From: JAHJDR01 sp964609965
Lineage (GTDB): Bacteria > UBA10199 > JADGCS01
Direction of reading: 5' to 3'
NCBI GenBank assembly: GCA_964609965.1
Contig: CAZSTS010000027.1
Location: forward strand, 1-32,138
Length of the DNA: 32,138 nucleotides
Shown here: piece after piece, positions 22,312 through 30,804 of the stretch
How positions within the stretch are numbered: the stretch's first letter is position 1
How the letters are laid out: the number at the start of each line of letters is the position of its first letter
The notes under the pieces: generated by a model
The model's input: the letters and a program-made list of their open reading frames with translations, nothing else
What the model was told of the DNA's origin: nothing
Databases searched by the model: none
Position numbers and translations under genes: made by a program

Positions 22312-23154
22312 ATGAAAAAATCTAAAGAACATATTCAAGTCCAAGTCGGAGCCTTTATGGCCATCGGTATTTTGCTTTTTATGATGGCTATATTTTTTCT
22401 TGGCTCTAAAATGAATCTACTACAAAAGTATTATAATTTGGTTTGTTATTTTGATAAAGTCAACGGACTCAGGGTCGGGGCGCCAGTCCAGCTGGCAGGG
22501 ATTAATGTAGGCCATATTGACTCCATTTCGTTCGAAGATCGTCTTGTCGAAGGAGAAGAAAACAAACTCGAAAAGCAGCTTATTGTTAAAGTCAAAGCTG
22601 TGATGAAAATCGATGGAAGGTACAAAGACAGGATTAGAGCTGATTCTGTTGCTAGCATACAAACACAGGGGCTTTTAGGCGATCGCATGGTTTTTCTTAC
22701 TGTGGGCACGCAAGAGTCTCAGCCCTTGGAGAATGGGCAAATTGTTGAGAACGTTGTTAATCCATCAGGTTTCAATCAGCTTGTTTTTGAAGGAAATGAT
22801 CTTATCCAAAAAGCCAAAACTTTGCTCGACAATTCGTCTGGATTTATTCACAATACTGATAGTCTTGTGGCAAAACTCAATACGGTGATGGGTGAGTTTG
22901 TTTATGATAATAAACACAAGAGAACTTTTACGAGAATTGATAATATTTTAGGCAATTTTGAAGTAGCGAGCTATGATCTCAAGTCAGTTACAGAAAAAAT
23001 TAATCATGGAGAAGGCACGCTAGGATCATTAGTGAATGATGATTCATTGTTTCAAGATTTAAAGATGTTATTTGGCAAGGCAAACCGCAATAAATTGATT
23101 CGTTCAGTAATACGCTATACCTTAGAAACAAAAGAGAAAGACCATTTGAAATAG
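22312..23154 (+). CDS. mlaD: MlaD-family MCE-domain lipid carrier
   Basis: Inner-membrane-anchored MCE protein that binds lipid in the periplasm as part of the Mla system, 280 aa. One N-terminal membrane helix (AFMAIGILLFMMAIFFLG) is followed by the MCE domain (YYNLVCYFDKVNGLRVGAPVQLAGINVGHIDSI, with GDRMVFLTVGTQ at its end). A long helical C-terminal tail contains GEGTLGSLVNDDSLFQDL, typical of the family's longer members. The ATG at 22312 is preferred over a TTG at 22306. No clear Shine-Dalgarno. The MlaC periplasmic carrier is not in the window. Confidence 0.93.
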   Translation: MKKSKEHIQVQVGAFMAIGILLFMMAIFFLGSKMNLLQKYYNLVCYFDKVNGLRVGAPVQLAGINVGHIDSISFEDRLVEGEENKLEKQLIVKVKAVMKIDGRYKDRIRADSVASIQTQGLLGDRMVFLTVGTQESQPLENGQIVENVVNPSGFNQLVFEGNDLIQKAKTLLDNSSGFIHNTDSLVAKLNTVMGEFVYDNKHKRTFTRIDNILGNFEVASYDLKSVTEKINHGEGTLGSLVNDDSLFQDLKMLFGKANRNKLIRSVIRYTLETKEKDHLK

Positions 23155-23352
23155 TGCTTTATTACATGCTACAATAAGGTATCACATCAATATATTGTTC
23201 TTTTTCATACATAGGTTCGTGCTTGTCTTGATCCCCACAATGTGGGTTTGATATTCCGCCCATTGGGGCGCTGACGTATCAATTTTTTAAGTTTGATATC
23301 TCGCACTTTGCTGCGGGGTCATTCATTAGTTTTTTGGCATTATAATAATTCT

Positions 23353-23371
23353 GATACTGTTTTTCAGTATC
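23353..23371. promoter_or_regulatory. perfect hairpin before prkA
   Basis: GATACTG-TTTTT-CAGTATC, 13 bases before the AAGGAG ribosome site of prkA and 7 bases past a TATAAT (23341-23346). It could be an operator or a 5' stabilising stem. Elsewhere in 23155-23390, CCCAC-AAT-GTGGG and CGCCC-ATTG-GGGCG form small hairpins; nothing else is recognised. Confidence 0.5.
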
Positions 23372-23390
23372 AAAAAATAAGGAGTATCGA

Positions 23391-25487
23391 ATGACTTTAC
23401 CTAATGATTTAGTCAGTGTCATCAATTCATCAGACGAGATTAAACATTTCAAAGAATTGAGTTGGAAGGGTGGTTTTGGTGACTATTTAGCCATGTTTCA
23501 GAAGGATCCTTCAGTGGCACGCAGCTCTTTTCAAAGAATTTATGATATGATTCTTTCCTATGGTACTGAGGAATTTACAGAGTACAAAAAACACATCACC
23601 AAGTATAAATTTTTTGATGATCCGTTCGAAAACGGAAAAGATGCTGTTTTTGGACTCGATATCCATCTCATGAAGTTGACAAATGTTTTTAAGGCTGCGT
23701 CGCTTCGCTATGGTCCAGAAAAACGAGTTATTCTTCTTCATGGCCCTGTTGGTTCAGCAAAATCAACAATTGTTAGATTACTTAAAAAGGGGCTTGAGCA
23801 GTATTCAAAGCAACCTAAGGGAGCTGTTTTTAGTTTTAGGTGGGTTAAACGTGATCCCAAGAATGATGATCTCAATCGTATATTTGGCGCTGTAGACATG
23901 ATTGATGATCCCATTCATGGTGAGCCTTTGTATCTCATTCCAAAAAACGCTCGTGAACATCTTCTCAAAGAAGTGAATAAAAAATTATCCGAAAAAGATA
24001 AAATCTTTCTCGATGGAGATCTTTCTCCCATCAGTCGCTTTATTTTTTCAGAGCTTTTCAATCATTATGATGGAGATTGGACAAAAGTTGTTGAGCATAT
24101 CGAGGTTTACCGTGTGACCTTATCCGAAAAGGATCGCATTGGTATTGGAACATTCCAACCTAAAGATGAGAAGAACCAAGATTCTACTGAGCTCACAGGC
24201 GATATCAACTACCGCAAAATAGCTGAATATGGTTCTGAGTCTGATCCCAGAGCTTTTAACTTTGATGGTGAGTTTAATATTGCCAATAGAGGGCTGATTG
24301 AATTTGTCGAAATGCTCAAACTCGATGTGGCTTTCTTGTATGACCTGTTAGGGGCTTCTCAGGAACATAAAATCAAACCTAAAAAGTTTGCCCAAACAGA
24401 TATCGACGAAGTCATCATTGGTCATACTAACGAACCAGAGTATCGCAAGCTTCAAAACAATGAATACATGGAAGCTTTGCGCGATCGTACGATTAAAATA
24501 GACGTTCCTTACATCACAAGAGCTTCTCAAGAAATTAAAATCTACGAAAAAGATTTTACAAACGCCAAGATCAAAGGCAAACACATTGCCCCTCACACAA
24601 TCGAAATGGCAGCTATGTGGGCCATTCTCACTCGTCTCGAAGAGCCAAAAAAGGCTAATCTGACCTTGCTGCAAAAAATCAAATTGTATGATGGCAAAAC
24701 ATTGCCAGGTTTTACCGAAGATAACGTTAAAGAACTCAGAAAAGAGGCTGTTCGTGAAGGTCTAGAGGGTATTTCCCCACGTTATATCCAAGATAAAATG
24801 TCAAATGTCTTGGTGAGCAGTAACACAACATCGGTCAATCCTTTTATGCTTATCAATGAGCTCGAAAGTGGCTTAAAACACCATTCACTTATTTCAAGTG
24901 AAGAACAACGAAAACGTTATCGCGAATTATTTGCGGTGGTCAAAGAAGAGTATGAAGACATCGTTAAAAATGAGGTTCAGCGTGCGATTACAGCAGACGA
25001 AGACGCTATTCAACGTCTTTGCTCTAATTATATCGATAACGTAAAAGCATATACTCAGAAAGAAAAAGTTCGTAATAAGTTTACAGGCCAAGATGAGTCT
25101 CCAGACGAAAGACTCATGCGCTCAATCGAAGAGAAAATCGATATTCCAGAATCACGAAAAGAGGATTTCAGAAGAGAAATCATGAACTACATTGGCGCGT
25201 TGGCCATTGATAACAAAAAGTTTGATTACCGAACTAATGAGCGCTTGCATAAGGCTCTGGAACTCAAGCTTTTTGAAGATCAGAAGGACTCTATAAAACT
25301 AAGCTCTCTTGTGACAGCCACTATGGACGATGACACCCAAGAAAAGATCGACGTTGTCAAAGCCCGTCTTATCAAGAACTATGGCTACAACGAAGAAAGC
25401 GCGACCGATGTCTTGAACTTTGTTGCCTCTATTTTTGCTCGTGGTGATATTAAAGATAGAGATGGAGGAGGGGGGGCAACCTCGTAA
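23391..25487 (+). CDS. prkA: PrkA-family serine protein kinase / AAA+ ATPase
   Basis: PrkA (YeaG in E. coli) is an AAA+ protein reported as a serine kinase, and more recently as an AAA+ protease-like protein, in starvation and sporulation responses. It is 698 aa, at the long end of the family. Walker A is GPVGSAKST (118-126). The N-terminal FGDYLAMFQKDP..ARSSFQRIYDMI and the C-terminal PrkA domain (IPESRKEDFRREIMNYIGALA) are clear. A good AAGGAG ribosome site precedes the ATG. Its stop codon abuts the yeaH start (TAAATG). It is the first gene of the prkA-yeaH-spoVR operon. Confidence 0.95.
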   Translation: MTLPNDLVSVINSSDEIKHFKELSWKGGFGDYLAMFQKDPSVARSSFQRIYDMILSYGTEEFTEYKKHITKYKFFDDPFENGKDAVFGLDIHLMKLTNVFKAASLRYGPEKRVILLHGPVGSAKSTIVRLLKKGLEQYSKQPKGAVFSFRWVKRDPKNDDLNRIFGAVDMIDDPIHGEPLYLIPKNAREHLLKEVNKKLSEKDKIFLDGDLSPISRFIFSELFNHYDGDWTKVVEHIEVYRVTLSEKDRIGIGTFQPKDEKNQDSTELTGDINYRKIAEYGSESDPRAFNFDGEFNIANRGLIEFVEMLKLDVAFLYDLLGASQEHKIKPKKFAQTDIDEVIIGHTNEPEYRKLQNNEYMEALRDRTIKIDVPYITRASQEIKIYEKDFTNAKIKGKHIAPHTIEMAAMWAILTRLEEPKKANLTLLQKIKLYDGKTLPGFTEDNVKELRKEAVREGLEGISPRYIQDKMSNVLVSSNTTSVNPFMLINELESGLKHHSLISSEEQRKRYRELFAVVKEEYEDIVKNEVQRAITADEDAIQRLCSNYIDNVKAYTQKEKVRNKFTGQDESPDERLMRSIEEKIDIPESRKEDFRREIMNYIGALAIDNKKFDYRTNERLHKALELKLFEDQKDSIKLSSLVTATMDDDTQEKIDVVKARLIKNYGYNEESATDVLNFVASIFARGDIKDRDGGGGATS

Positions 25488-26597
25488 ATGGTATTAAAAA
25501 TCGAACAAGATTTATCGCGTTTTAAGAAGATTGTGCGCGGCAAGGTCAAGAAAGAGCTCGGAAAGTTTGTTTCTTCGGGCGAACTTATAGGTAAACAAGG
25601 CAAAAAGCTTATCAGCATCCCTATACCTCGAATCGATAATCCCAGATTTAAATTCACAGATAAGCAACAAGGGGGCGTTGGCCAAGGAGAGGGCGATGTT
25701 GGTGATCCTCTGGGAGAGGGTGACGAACAAGATGGACAAGGGAACGCCGGTAATGCGCCAGGTCAGCATTTGCTCGAAGTTGATGTTTCTTTAGATGAAC
25801 TCGTCGATCTATTAGGAGAAGAACTCGAACTTCCTAATATCCAGCCTAAGAGCAATGAGAAGTTTGAAGAAATCAAAAACGTTTACAAAGGCATTAGACG
25901 TTCAGGACCAGAATCTTTACGCCACAATAAACGAACCTATAAACAAGCTCTCAAACGACAAATTTCTACTGGGGAGTACAACCCCAAAAATCCTATTGTC
26001 ATACCCTACAAGGATGACAGACGGTACCGTACCTATAAACAAGAGCGGCTACCTCATTTTAAGGCTGTGATAATATATATGATGGATGTTTCAGGTTCGA
26101 TGGGTAATGAACAAAAAGAAATCGTTCGTTTAGAGTCTTTTTGGATCGATGCGTGGCTCAGAAAGCAATACAAAGGCATAGAAACCAGGTATATTATTCA
26201 CGATGCTGTGGCGCGTGAAGTCGATCAAGAAACATTTTACCATACTCGCGAATCTGGTGGGACAATTATTTCGTCTGCTTACAAGCTTTCTCAACAAATC
26301 ATCGATACTGATTATGATCCCATGCAGTGGAATATTTATCCGTTTCACTTCTCCGATGGTGATAATTGGTCTGCTAATGATACTCAAGAGTGCTTAAAAC
26401 TTGTTGATGAATACTTTTCTAAAGTGGCCAATGTTTTTTGCTATGGTCAGGTCGAAAGTGAGTTTGGCAGCGGACAATTTCTTAAGGATTTAAATGAAAA
26501 ATTTGGCCAAGATCATTCTAATGTTATTACAAGTCAAATTGAAAACCGTGATGGGATTTTAACATCAATTAAAGATTTTCTCGGAAAAGGAAAATGA
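25488..26597 (+). CDS. yeaH: YeaH-like DUF444 von Willebrand A-like protein
   Basis: Partner of PrkA, 369 aa. A basic N-terminus is followed by a Gly/Asp/Gln-rich flexible stretch (about 60-93) and then the DUF444 domain with a vWA-like metal-binding motif, YMMDVSGSMG (Asp200-x-Ser-x-Ser). Further family patterns include RYIIHDAVAREVDQETFYHTRESGGT and WNIYPFHFSDGDNW. The start abuts the prkA stop, and the stop overlaps the spoVR start by 4 bases, so the three are translated together. The biochemical role is not established. Confidence 0.92.
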   Translation: MVLKIEQDLSRFKKIVRGKVKKELGKFVSSGELIGKQGKKLISIPIPRIDNPRFKFTDKQQGGVGQGEGDVGDPLGEGDEQDGQGNAGNAPGQHLLEVDVSLDELVDLLGEELELPNIQPKSNEKFEEIKNVYKGIRRSGPESLRHNKRTYKQALKRQISTGEYNPKNPIVIPYKDDRRYRTYKQERLPHFKAVIIYMMDVSGSMGNEQKEIVRLESFWIDAWLRKQYKGIETRYIIHDAVAREVDQETFYHTRESGGTIISSAYKLSQQIIDTDYDPMQWNIYPFHFSDGDNWSANDTQECLKLVDEYFSKVANVFCYGQVESEFGSGQFLKDLNEKFGQDHSNVITSQIENRDGILTSIKDFLGKGK

Positions 26598-28117
26598 TAC
26601 ACCAAACAAACTTAAATTCTGAATTAGAAGATTGGCGCCAAAAGATCGAAACCTGGGCCAAGGAATACGGTTTAGACTTTTATGAAACCATTTTCGAAGT
26701 CTTAGACTGGAAACAAATCAATATGGTGGCGGCTTATAGCGGTTTTCCAAATCGGTACCCTCATTGGCGGTTTGGCATGGAGTATGAGCAGCTTTCCAAG
26801 AGCTATTCTTACGGGCTATCAAAAATATATGAGATGGTGATCAATAATGATCCTTGTTATGCCTATCTTCTCTTTAGCAATAATCTCGTTGATCAAAAAA
26901 TGGTGATGGCACATGTGTTTGCCCATTGTGATTTCTTTAAATGCAATACTTTCTTTGGTCCTACACCAAAGAATATGATGGACCAGATGGCTAATCATAA
27001 AACGCGCATTCAGCGTTATATAGATAAAATAGGCTTTGATCGAGTGGAGTCTTTTATTGACACATGCTTGTCATTAGAAAATCTCATAGATTATCAAAAA
27101 CCTTTTTGTGTGAATAAAGAAGTCGTCGATACAAAAGAAGAAGATGACGAATACGAAAAAAAGACAGATGAAGAGCGACAAGTCCATAAATTAAAGGTCG
27201 ATAAAGACTATCTTGAGCAATACATTAATCCACAAGCGTTTATTGACCTCCAAAAACAAAAACAACAAGAAGAAAAAAAGAAGGAAGAAAAGTTTCCCCA
27301 AAAACCTGAGTTAGATATCATGGGTTTTTTACTGGACAATGCGCCTTTATCACGTTGGGAATACGATGTTCTCCATATTATCAGGCAAGAGGCTTATTAT
27401 TTTGCGCCCCAAGGCCAAACCAAAATCATGAATGAAGGTTGGGCAAGTTATTGGCATTCAAAGATAATGACAGAGAAGGCTGTGTCCTGTTCTGAACTTA
27501 TTGATTTTGCAGATCACCATTCAGGCACAATGGCTATGAGCCCTCAGACCCTCAATCCCTATAAAATTGGAATCGAACTTTTCCGGCACATCGAAGATCG
27601 CTGGAATAAAGGCCGTTTTGGAAAAGAATACGATGAATGTGATGATATGCAGACAAAGAAGAAGTGGGATAAAAAATTGGGATTAGGGCGCCAAAAGATT
27701 TTCGACATCCGAAAAATATATAACGACATCATGTTCTTAGATGAATTTTTGACAGCAGATTTTTGTCGAGAGTACAAATTATTTGCATTTTCTTTCAATC
27801 CATTAAGCAATCGATATGAAATTTCCGATAGAGATTTTCAGGTTGTTAAGCAAAAACTACTCATATCATTAACAAATTTTGGTCAGCCTGTTATTTCAAT
27901 TGTAGATGCTAATTTTGGAAACCGGGGAGAGCTCAAACTTTTCCACCGTCATGATGGAATAGATCTCGATATACAATATGCACAAGAAACTTTACAGAAT
28001 CTCTACAAGATCTGGAAACGACCTATCTACGTCGAAACTAAAATTAATAATAACATTAAGATTTTTAAATATGATGGTACTGAGCATAAGACTTTAGACT
28101 CAGAAGAAGGAGTTTGA
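26594..28117 (+). CDS. spoVR: SpoVR/YcgB family protein
   Basis: Third gene of the PrkA operon, 507 aa. Family features: FYETIFEVLDWKQINMVAAYSGFPNRYPHWRFGMEYEQL near residues 30-70 and MVMAHVFAHCDFFKCN. NEGWASYWHSKIM and a DFADHHSGTM-like stretch (about 280-315) follow. SpoVR takes part in spore-cortex formation in Bacillus, but this family is widespread in bacteria that do not sporulate, as here. Residues about 175-245 are highly charged (EEDDEYEKKTDEER, KQKQQEEKKKEEK), forming a linker. It overlaps yeaH by 4 bases. An array of 7-bp units begins 5 bases after its stop codon. Confidence 0.93.
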   Translation: MIHQTNLNSELEDWRQKIETWAKEYGLDFYETIFEVLDWKQINMVAAYSGFPNRYPHWRFGMEYEQLSKSYSYGLSKIYEMVINNDPCYAYLLFSNNLVDQKMVMAHVFAHCDFFKCNTFFGPTPKNMMDQMANHKTRIQRYIDKIGFDRVESFIDTCLSLENLIDYQKPFCVNKEVVDTKEEDDEYEKKTDEERQVHKLKVDKDYLEQYINPQAFIDLQKQKQQEEKKKEEKFPQKPELDIMGFLLDNAPLSRWEYDVLHIIRQEAYYFAPQGQTKIMNEGWASYWHSKIMTEKAVSCSELIDFADHHSGTMAMSPQTLNPYKIGIELFRHIEDRWNKGRFGKEYDECDDMQTKKKWDKKLGLGRQKIFDIRKIYNDIMFLDEFLTADFCREYKLFAFSFNPLSNRYEISDRDFQVVKQKLLISLTNFGQPVISIVDANFGNRGELKLFHRHDGIDLDIQYAQETLQNLYKIWKRPIYVETKINNNIKIFKYDGTEHKTLDSEEGV

Positions 28118-28122
28118 GTTTG

Positions 28123-28184
28123 TAATGAGTTAATGAGTAATGAGTGATGAGTGAAAACACGAAAAAACGAAAACACGAAGGACG
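28123..28184. repeat. adjacent period-7 and period-8 arrays at the start of the SCP gene
   Basis: Period 7: TAATGAG, T, TAATGAG, TAATGAG, TGATGAG (28123-28151). Period 8: GAAAACAC, GAAAAAAC, GAAAACAC, GAAGGACG (28153-28184). The second array encodes residues 3 to about 13 of the predicted SCP protein, so the coding start lies within the arrays. Confidence 0.85.
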
Positions 28185-28932
28185 ATTTAATGGCAGGCTA
28201 ATAAGCCTGCTTTTTGTATGTCTTCTCATCTCTATTTTTTTTATTCCTTCTATCAAGGGTTACGCTAAGAGTAAGGAGCTAACTAAATGGAAATCAAAGC
28301 ATTATAAAAAATATAATTATCAAAAATTCAGTCAATTAAGAATAGTTAATCAGCAAATTGATTTTAATAATGTTAATTATCCTTTTTTGAATGCAGCTAT
28401 TTTTTTTCAAACAAACCTTGTTCGAGAGCAATTCAATCTTCCTAAGTTTAAATACTTGAGAGCCTTGGAGAAGATGGCCTCAATGCACTCCAAGGATATG
28501 GTTGAAAAAAACTTTTATAGCCATACCAGCCCCATAAAAAGTAAGAAAACCCTCATAAAAAGAAGTTATTTTTTTAAATTATCAAAACGCCTACTTACAG
28601 AGAATATAAATATTGTTTTTGGAATTGATCTTAAAGGGGGTGATAAACTGTACCCACAAGATCATGGAAGATACTTTTCCCGTGAAAAAACAGGGCCACC
28701 CATACCAAGACGTACTTATTTAGAAATTGCTAGAGTATTGCTCGATAAATGGATGAATTCACCTATGCATCGGGCAAACATTTTAAGAACAGATGTAAAA
28801 TATTTGGGATGTGGTGCCTATTTATATTATGATAAATCATTTCATAATGTTCCAAAATTTAAAGCCACTCAAAACTTTGCTAGTGAACAACTGCATCAGT
28901 CTAATACGGTTCAGTTCAATTTTGAGAAATAG
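28147..28932 (+). CDS. CAP/SCP-domain exported protein
   Basis: Exported or membrane-anchored protein of 261 aa. One hydrophobic segment (LISLLFVCLLISIFFIPSI) is followed by a basic linker and a CAP/SCP (PR-1-like, YkwD-type) domain from about residue 75. The CAP pattern is seen in LEKMASMHSKDMVEKNFYSHTSP, LLTENI, LLDKWMNSPMHRANIL and YLGCGAY, with the two cavity histidines (HS, MH). CAP proteins in bacteria are secreted and of mixed or unknown function. The annotated start is doubtful: the first 17 codons lie in short tandem arrays, and a terminator-like hairpin (28193-28215) lies just before the signal segment. A later non-ATG start is possible. Confidence 0.8.
   Translation: MSENTKKRKHEGRFNGRLISLLFVCLLISIFFIPSIKGYAKSKELTKWKSKHYKKYNYQKFSQLRIVNQQIDFNNVNYPFLNAAIFFQTNLVREQFNLPKFKYLRALEKMASMHSKDMVEKNFYSHTSPIKSKKTLIKRSYFFKLSKRLLTENINIVFGIDLKGGDKLYPQDHGRYFSREKTGPPIPRRTYLEIARVLLDKWMNSPMHRANILRTDVKYLGCGAYLYYDKSFHNVPKFKATQNFASEQLHQSNTVQFNFEK
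28193..28215 (+). terminator. terminator-like hairpin inside the SCP reading frame
   Basis: GCAGGCT-AATA-AGCCTGC followed by five T. It lies 75 bases past the spoVR stop and probably ends the prkA-yeaH-spoVR transcript, though it falls inside the SCP reading frame. Confidence 0.7.
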
Positions 28933-28980
28933 CCCTCTTTAGCCCCCACGATATTACAGTGTTTTTTGTCGCTTTTCGCC

Positions 28981-28989
28981 TTATCCACA
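28981..28989 (+). promoter_or_regulatory. DnaA-box-like 9-mer upstream of the HU gene
   Basis: TTATCCACA, a perfect consensus DnaA box. A one-mismatch copy, ATATCCACA, lies at 29042-29050 within the HU promoter. Two boxes alone are not an origin but could place HU under DnaA control. Confidence 0.4.
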
Positions 28990-29036
28990 AGGTGGATGCG
29001 CCTGCAAAGTCAATAATACCAAGGGATTATCACTTG

Positions 29037-29065
29037 TTGACATATCCACAATGTGCTGTTAGAAT
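29037..29065 (+). promoter_or_regulatory. sigma70-type promoter of the HU gene
   Basis: TTGACA (29037-29042), exactly 17 bp, then TAGAAT (29060-29065). Transcription would start near 29072, giving a leader of about 90 bases. Confidence 0.75.
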
Positions 29066-29162
29066 TTGGAAAGTAATTTTAGGTACTTAGTAACAGGCTG
29101 GTGAGAACACCTTTAATTTAATTTATAATTTTTCTGTCATTCAAAATTATTAAGGAGCGATT

Positions 29163-29498
29163 ATGAACAAGTCAGATTTGATTGAATATCTTTCTGAAAA
29201 GCTAACCCAACCAAAGAAAAAAACCGAAGATGTGGTCAATCATATTTTTGATACTATGACCGATGTTTTGGCTGATGGCGGTCGTATCGAAATCAGAGGG
29301 TTTGGAAGTTTTGTAACAAAGGATTATGAATCATACACAGGACGTAACCCACGCACTGGTGAATCAATCCAGGTAAAACCCAAAAGACTTCCTACATTTA
29401 AGGTTGGCAAAGAATTGCGTGAGAGAGTGAATGGCGGACCTCTTAATCCAGGTCGCGAAGGCATGCCTGCTTCAGATGAGCCTTCTTCAGGATTCTAA
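29163..29498 (+). CDS. HU/IHF-family DNA-bending protein
   Basis: Nucleoid protein of 111 aa. The fold is clear: MNKSDLIEYLSEKL at the N-terminal helix, then GGRIEIRGFGSFVTKDYESYTGRNPRTGESIQVKPKRLPTFKVGKELRERV, with the GRNPxTGE arm that intercalates in DNA. It resembles IHF-beta as much as HU. The last 17 residues (PLNPGREGMPASDEPSSGF region) are an extra tail not typical of HU. AAGGAG precedes the ATG. It has its own promoter and an AT-rich terminator at 29516, so it is a single-gene transcript. With the histone at 5236 it gives this organism at least two kinds of nucleoid proteins. Confidence 0.93.
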   Translation: MNKSDLIEYLSEKLTQPKKKTEDVVNHIFDTMTDVLADGGRIEIRGFGSFVTKDYESYTGRNPRTGESIQVKPKRLPTFKVGKELRERVNGGPLNPGREGMPASDEPSSGF

Positions 29499-29515
29499 GG
29501 ACCATTTTTCTCATT

Positions 29516-29553
29516 CATTAAAAGAAACAGTAATATTTCTTTTAATGTGTTTT
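29516..29553 (+). terminator. terminator of the HU gene
   Basis: CATTAAAAGAAA pairs perfectly with TTTCTTTTAATG (12 bp, 8-base loop), followed by TGTTTTTG. It starts 18 bases after the stop codon. Confidence 0.7.
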
Positions 29554-29645
29554 TGTGACCTGTTGTTATTCTTAGTCTTATTATTTATAATTCGTAATAA
29601 TTTAATTTCCTTTCTTTTTTTTAATTCATTTCATACTTTGTATTT

Positions 29646-30779
29646 ATGAGTCGTGATTATAATGAAAATGTTTATCTTTTTGCGTTAAATGAAATCAACA
29701 GTATAGGACCCTATAGACAAGCAGCACTTGTAAAGAAATTTGGTTCAGCTAAGGCAGTTTTTGAAGCAGATGCGAGCTTATTTTATCAGCTTAACTTTCT
29801 AAATCATGAACAAATTCAGTCTATTCTTAGTTATTCACAGTTTGAACATTGTCATGGAAAAATTCAGTACATTCAAAACCAAGGCATTCAAATTGTAAAC
29901 TTTCAGGATCCAAAATATCCCAAAAGGCTTCTTGAGATTGCTTGTTTTCCTACTTTATTATTTTACCGTGGTGATCTCAACGCGTTACAAGCAAATACTG
30001 TATTAGGCATTGTGGGCTCACGCAAAATGACTAAATATGGCGAACAAGTCATTCAGGAAATGATGCAGCCTTTGGTTTCAAACAATGTCCTGATTGTTAG
30101 CGGAATGGCCTTTGGTGTGGATATTAAGTCTCATTTGGAATGTCTTCACTACAAAGGGAAAACAGTTGCTGTGCAAGCTCAGGGCGTTGATAAAGGCTAC
30201 CCAAGAAGCCATCAAAAAACGTATGACGCTATCATAAGCTCAGGCGGTTGTATTATTTCGGAATTTCCTTTTTTGGAAGAGGGGGGAAATGAAAAGTTTT
30301 TGTTTCCAAGAAGAAATCGCCTGATCAGTGGTCTTAGCGACGGAGTTTTGATTGTTGAAGCAAAGGAAAGATCAGGTGCATTGATTACAGCTCGGTTTGC
30401 TTTGGAGCAAAATCGTGATGTCATGGCTGTTCCAGGAGGTATTTATCAAGAAATGAGTCGTGGATGTTTAAAACTGATTAATCAAGGTGCAAAGGCTGTG
30501 ATAGATGTTGATGATGTGCTCTGTGAATTAGGGTTATTAGAACAAAAACAAGAAAAGAGAACACCTGTATTGGAAGATGATCGCATTCCTGTTGATCTTT
30601 TCGAGAGTCCTTTAGAAAATAGGATTTTTGTTCTTTGCCAAAGCTTTTCTAAAACTTTAGATGATATTATAGATGATGTGGCTGAGCCTGTTCCTTTTGT
30701 GTCTGCCACAGTGACAAAAATGCAATTGATGGGACGATTAAAAGAAGTGGATGGAAAGAGGTTTGTCTCTGTTGAGTGA
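29646..30779 (+). CDS. dprA: DNA-processing protein DprA
   Basis: Recombination mediator that protects incoming single-stranded DNA and loads RecA during natural transformation; 377 aa. An N-terminal helical region precedes the Rossmann-like core: GIVGSRKMTKYG (121-132), SGMAFGVD (152-159), FPRRNRLISGLS (220-231), and SGALITARFALEQNRDVMAVPG. A C-terminal winged-helix domain follows (about 310-377). No Shine-Dalgarno is visible. Its stop codon lies inside the 7-bp array shared with the hemD start. No other competence genes are in the window. Confidence 0.95.
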   Translation: MSRDYNENVYLFALNEINSIGPYRQAALVKKFGSAKAVFEADASLFYQLNFLNHEQIQSILSYSQFEHCHGKIQYIQNQGIQIVNFQDPKYPKRLLEIACFPTLLFYRGDLNALQANTVLGIVGSRKMTKYGEQVIQEMMQPLVSNNVLIVSGMAFGVDIKSHLECLHYKGKTVAVQAQGVDKGYPRSHQKTYDAIISSGGCIISEFPFLEEGGNEKFLFPRRNRLISGLSDGVLIVEAKERSGALITARFALEQNRDVMAVPGGIYQEMSRGCLKLINQGAKAVIDVDDVLCELGLLEQKQEKRTPVLEDDRIPVDLFESPLENRIFVLCQSFSKTLDDIIDDVAEPVPFVSATVTKMQLMGRLKEVDGKRFVSVE

Positions 30780-30804
30780 TGAGTGATGAGTGATGAGTGA
30801 TGAG
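30773..30804. repeat. period-7 array TGAGTGA at the dprA-hemD junction
   Basis: TGAGTGA four times and TGAG (30773-30804), all perfect. The dprA stop (30777-30779) is in the first unit and the hemD ATG (30800-30802) in the last. Each unit carries both ATG and TGA, so changing the unit number moves the frame and spacing of the junction. Confidence 0.9.

Noticed and set aside
23320..23390. Sigma54 promoter before prkA
   Set aside because: TTGGCATTATAATAATTC lacks the GC dinucleotide at -12 and does not fit TGGCAC-N5-TTGCA.
28981..29065. Replication origin
   Set aside because: Only two DnaA-like boxes, no AT-rich unwinding region with clustered boxes, and no dnaA/dnaN/gyrB neighbours.
7353..30804. 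CRISPR arrays
   Set aside because: Units are 7-8 bp without spacers, and no cas gene is present.
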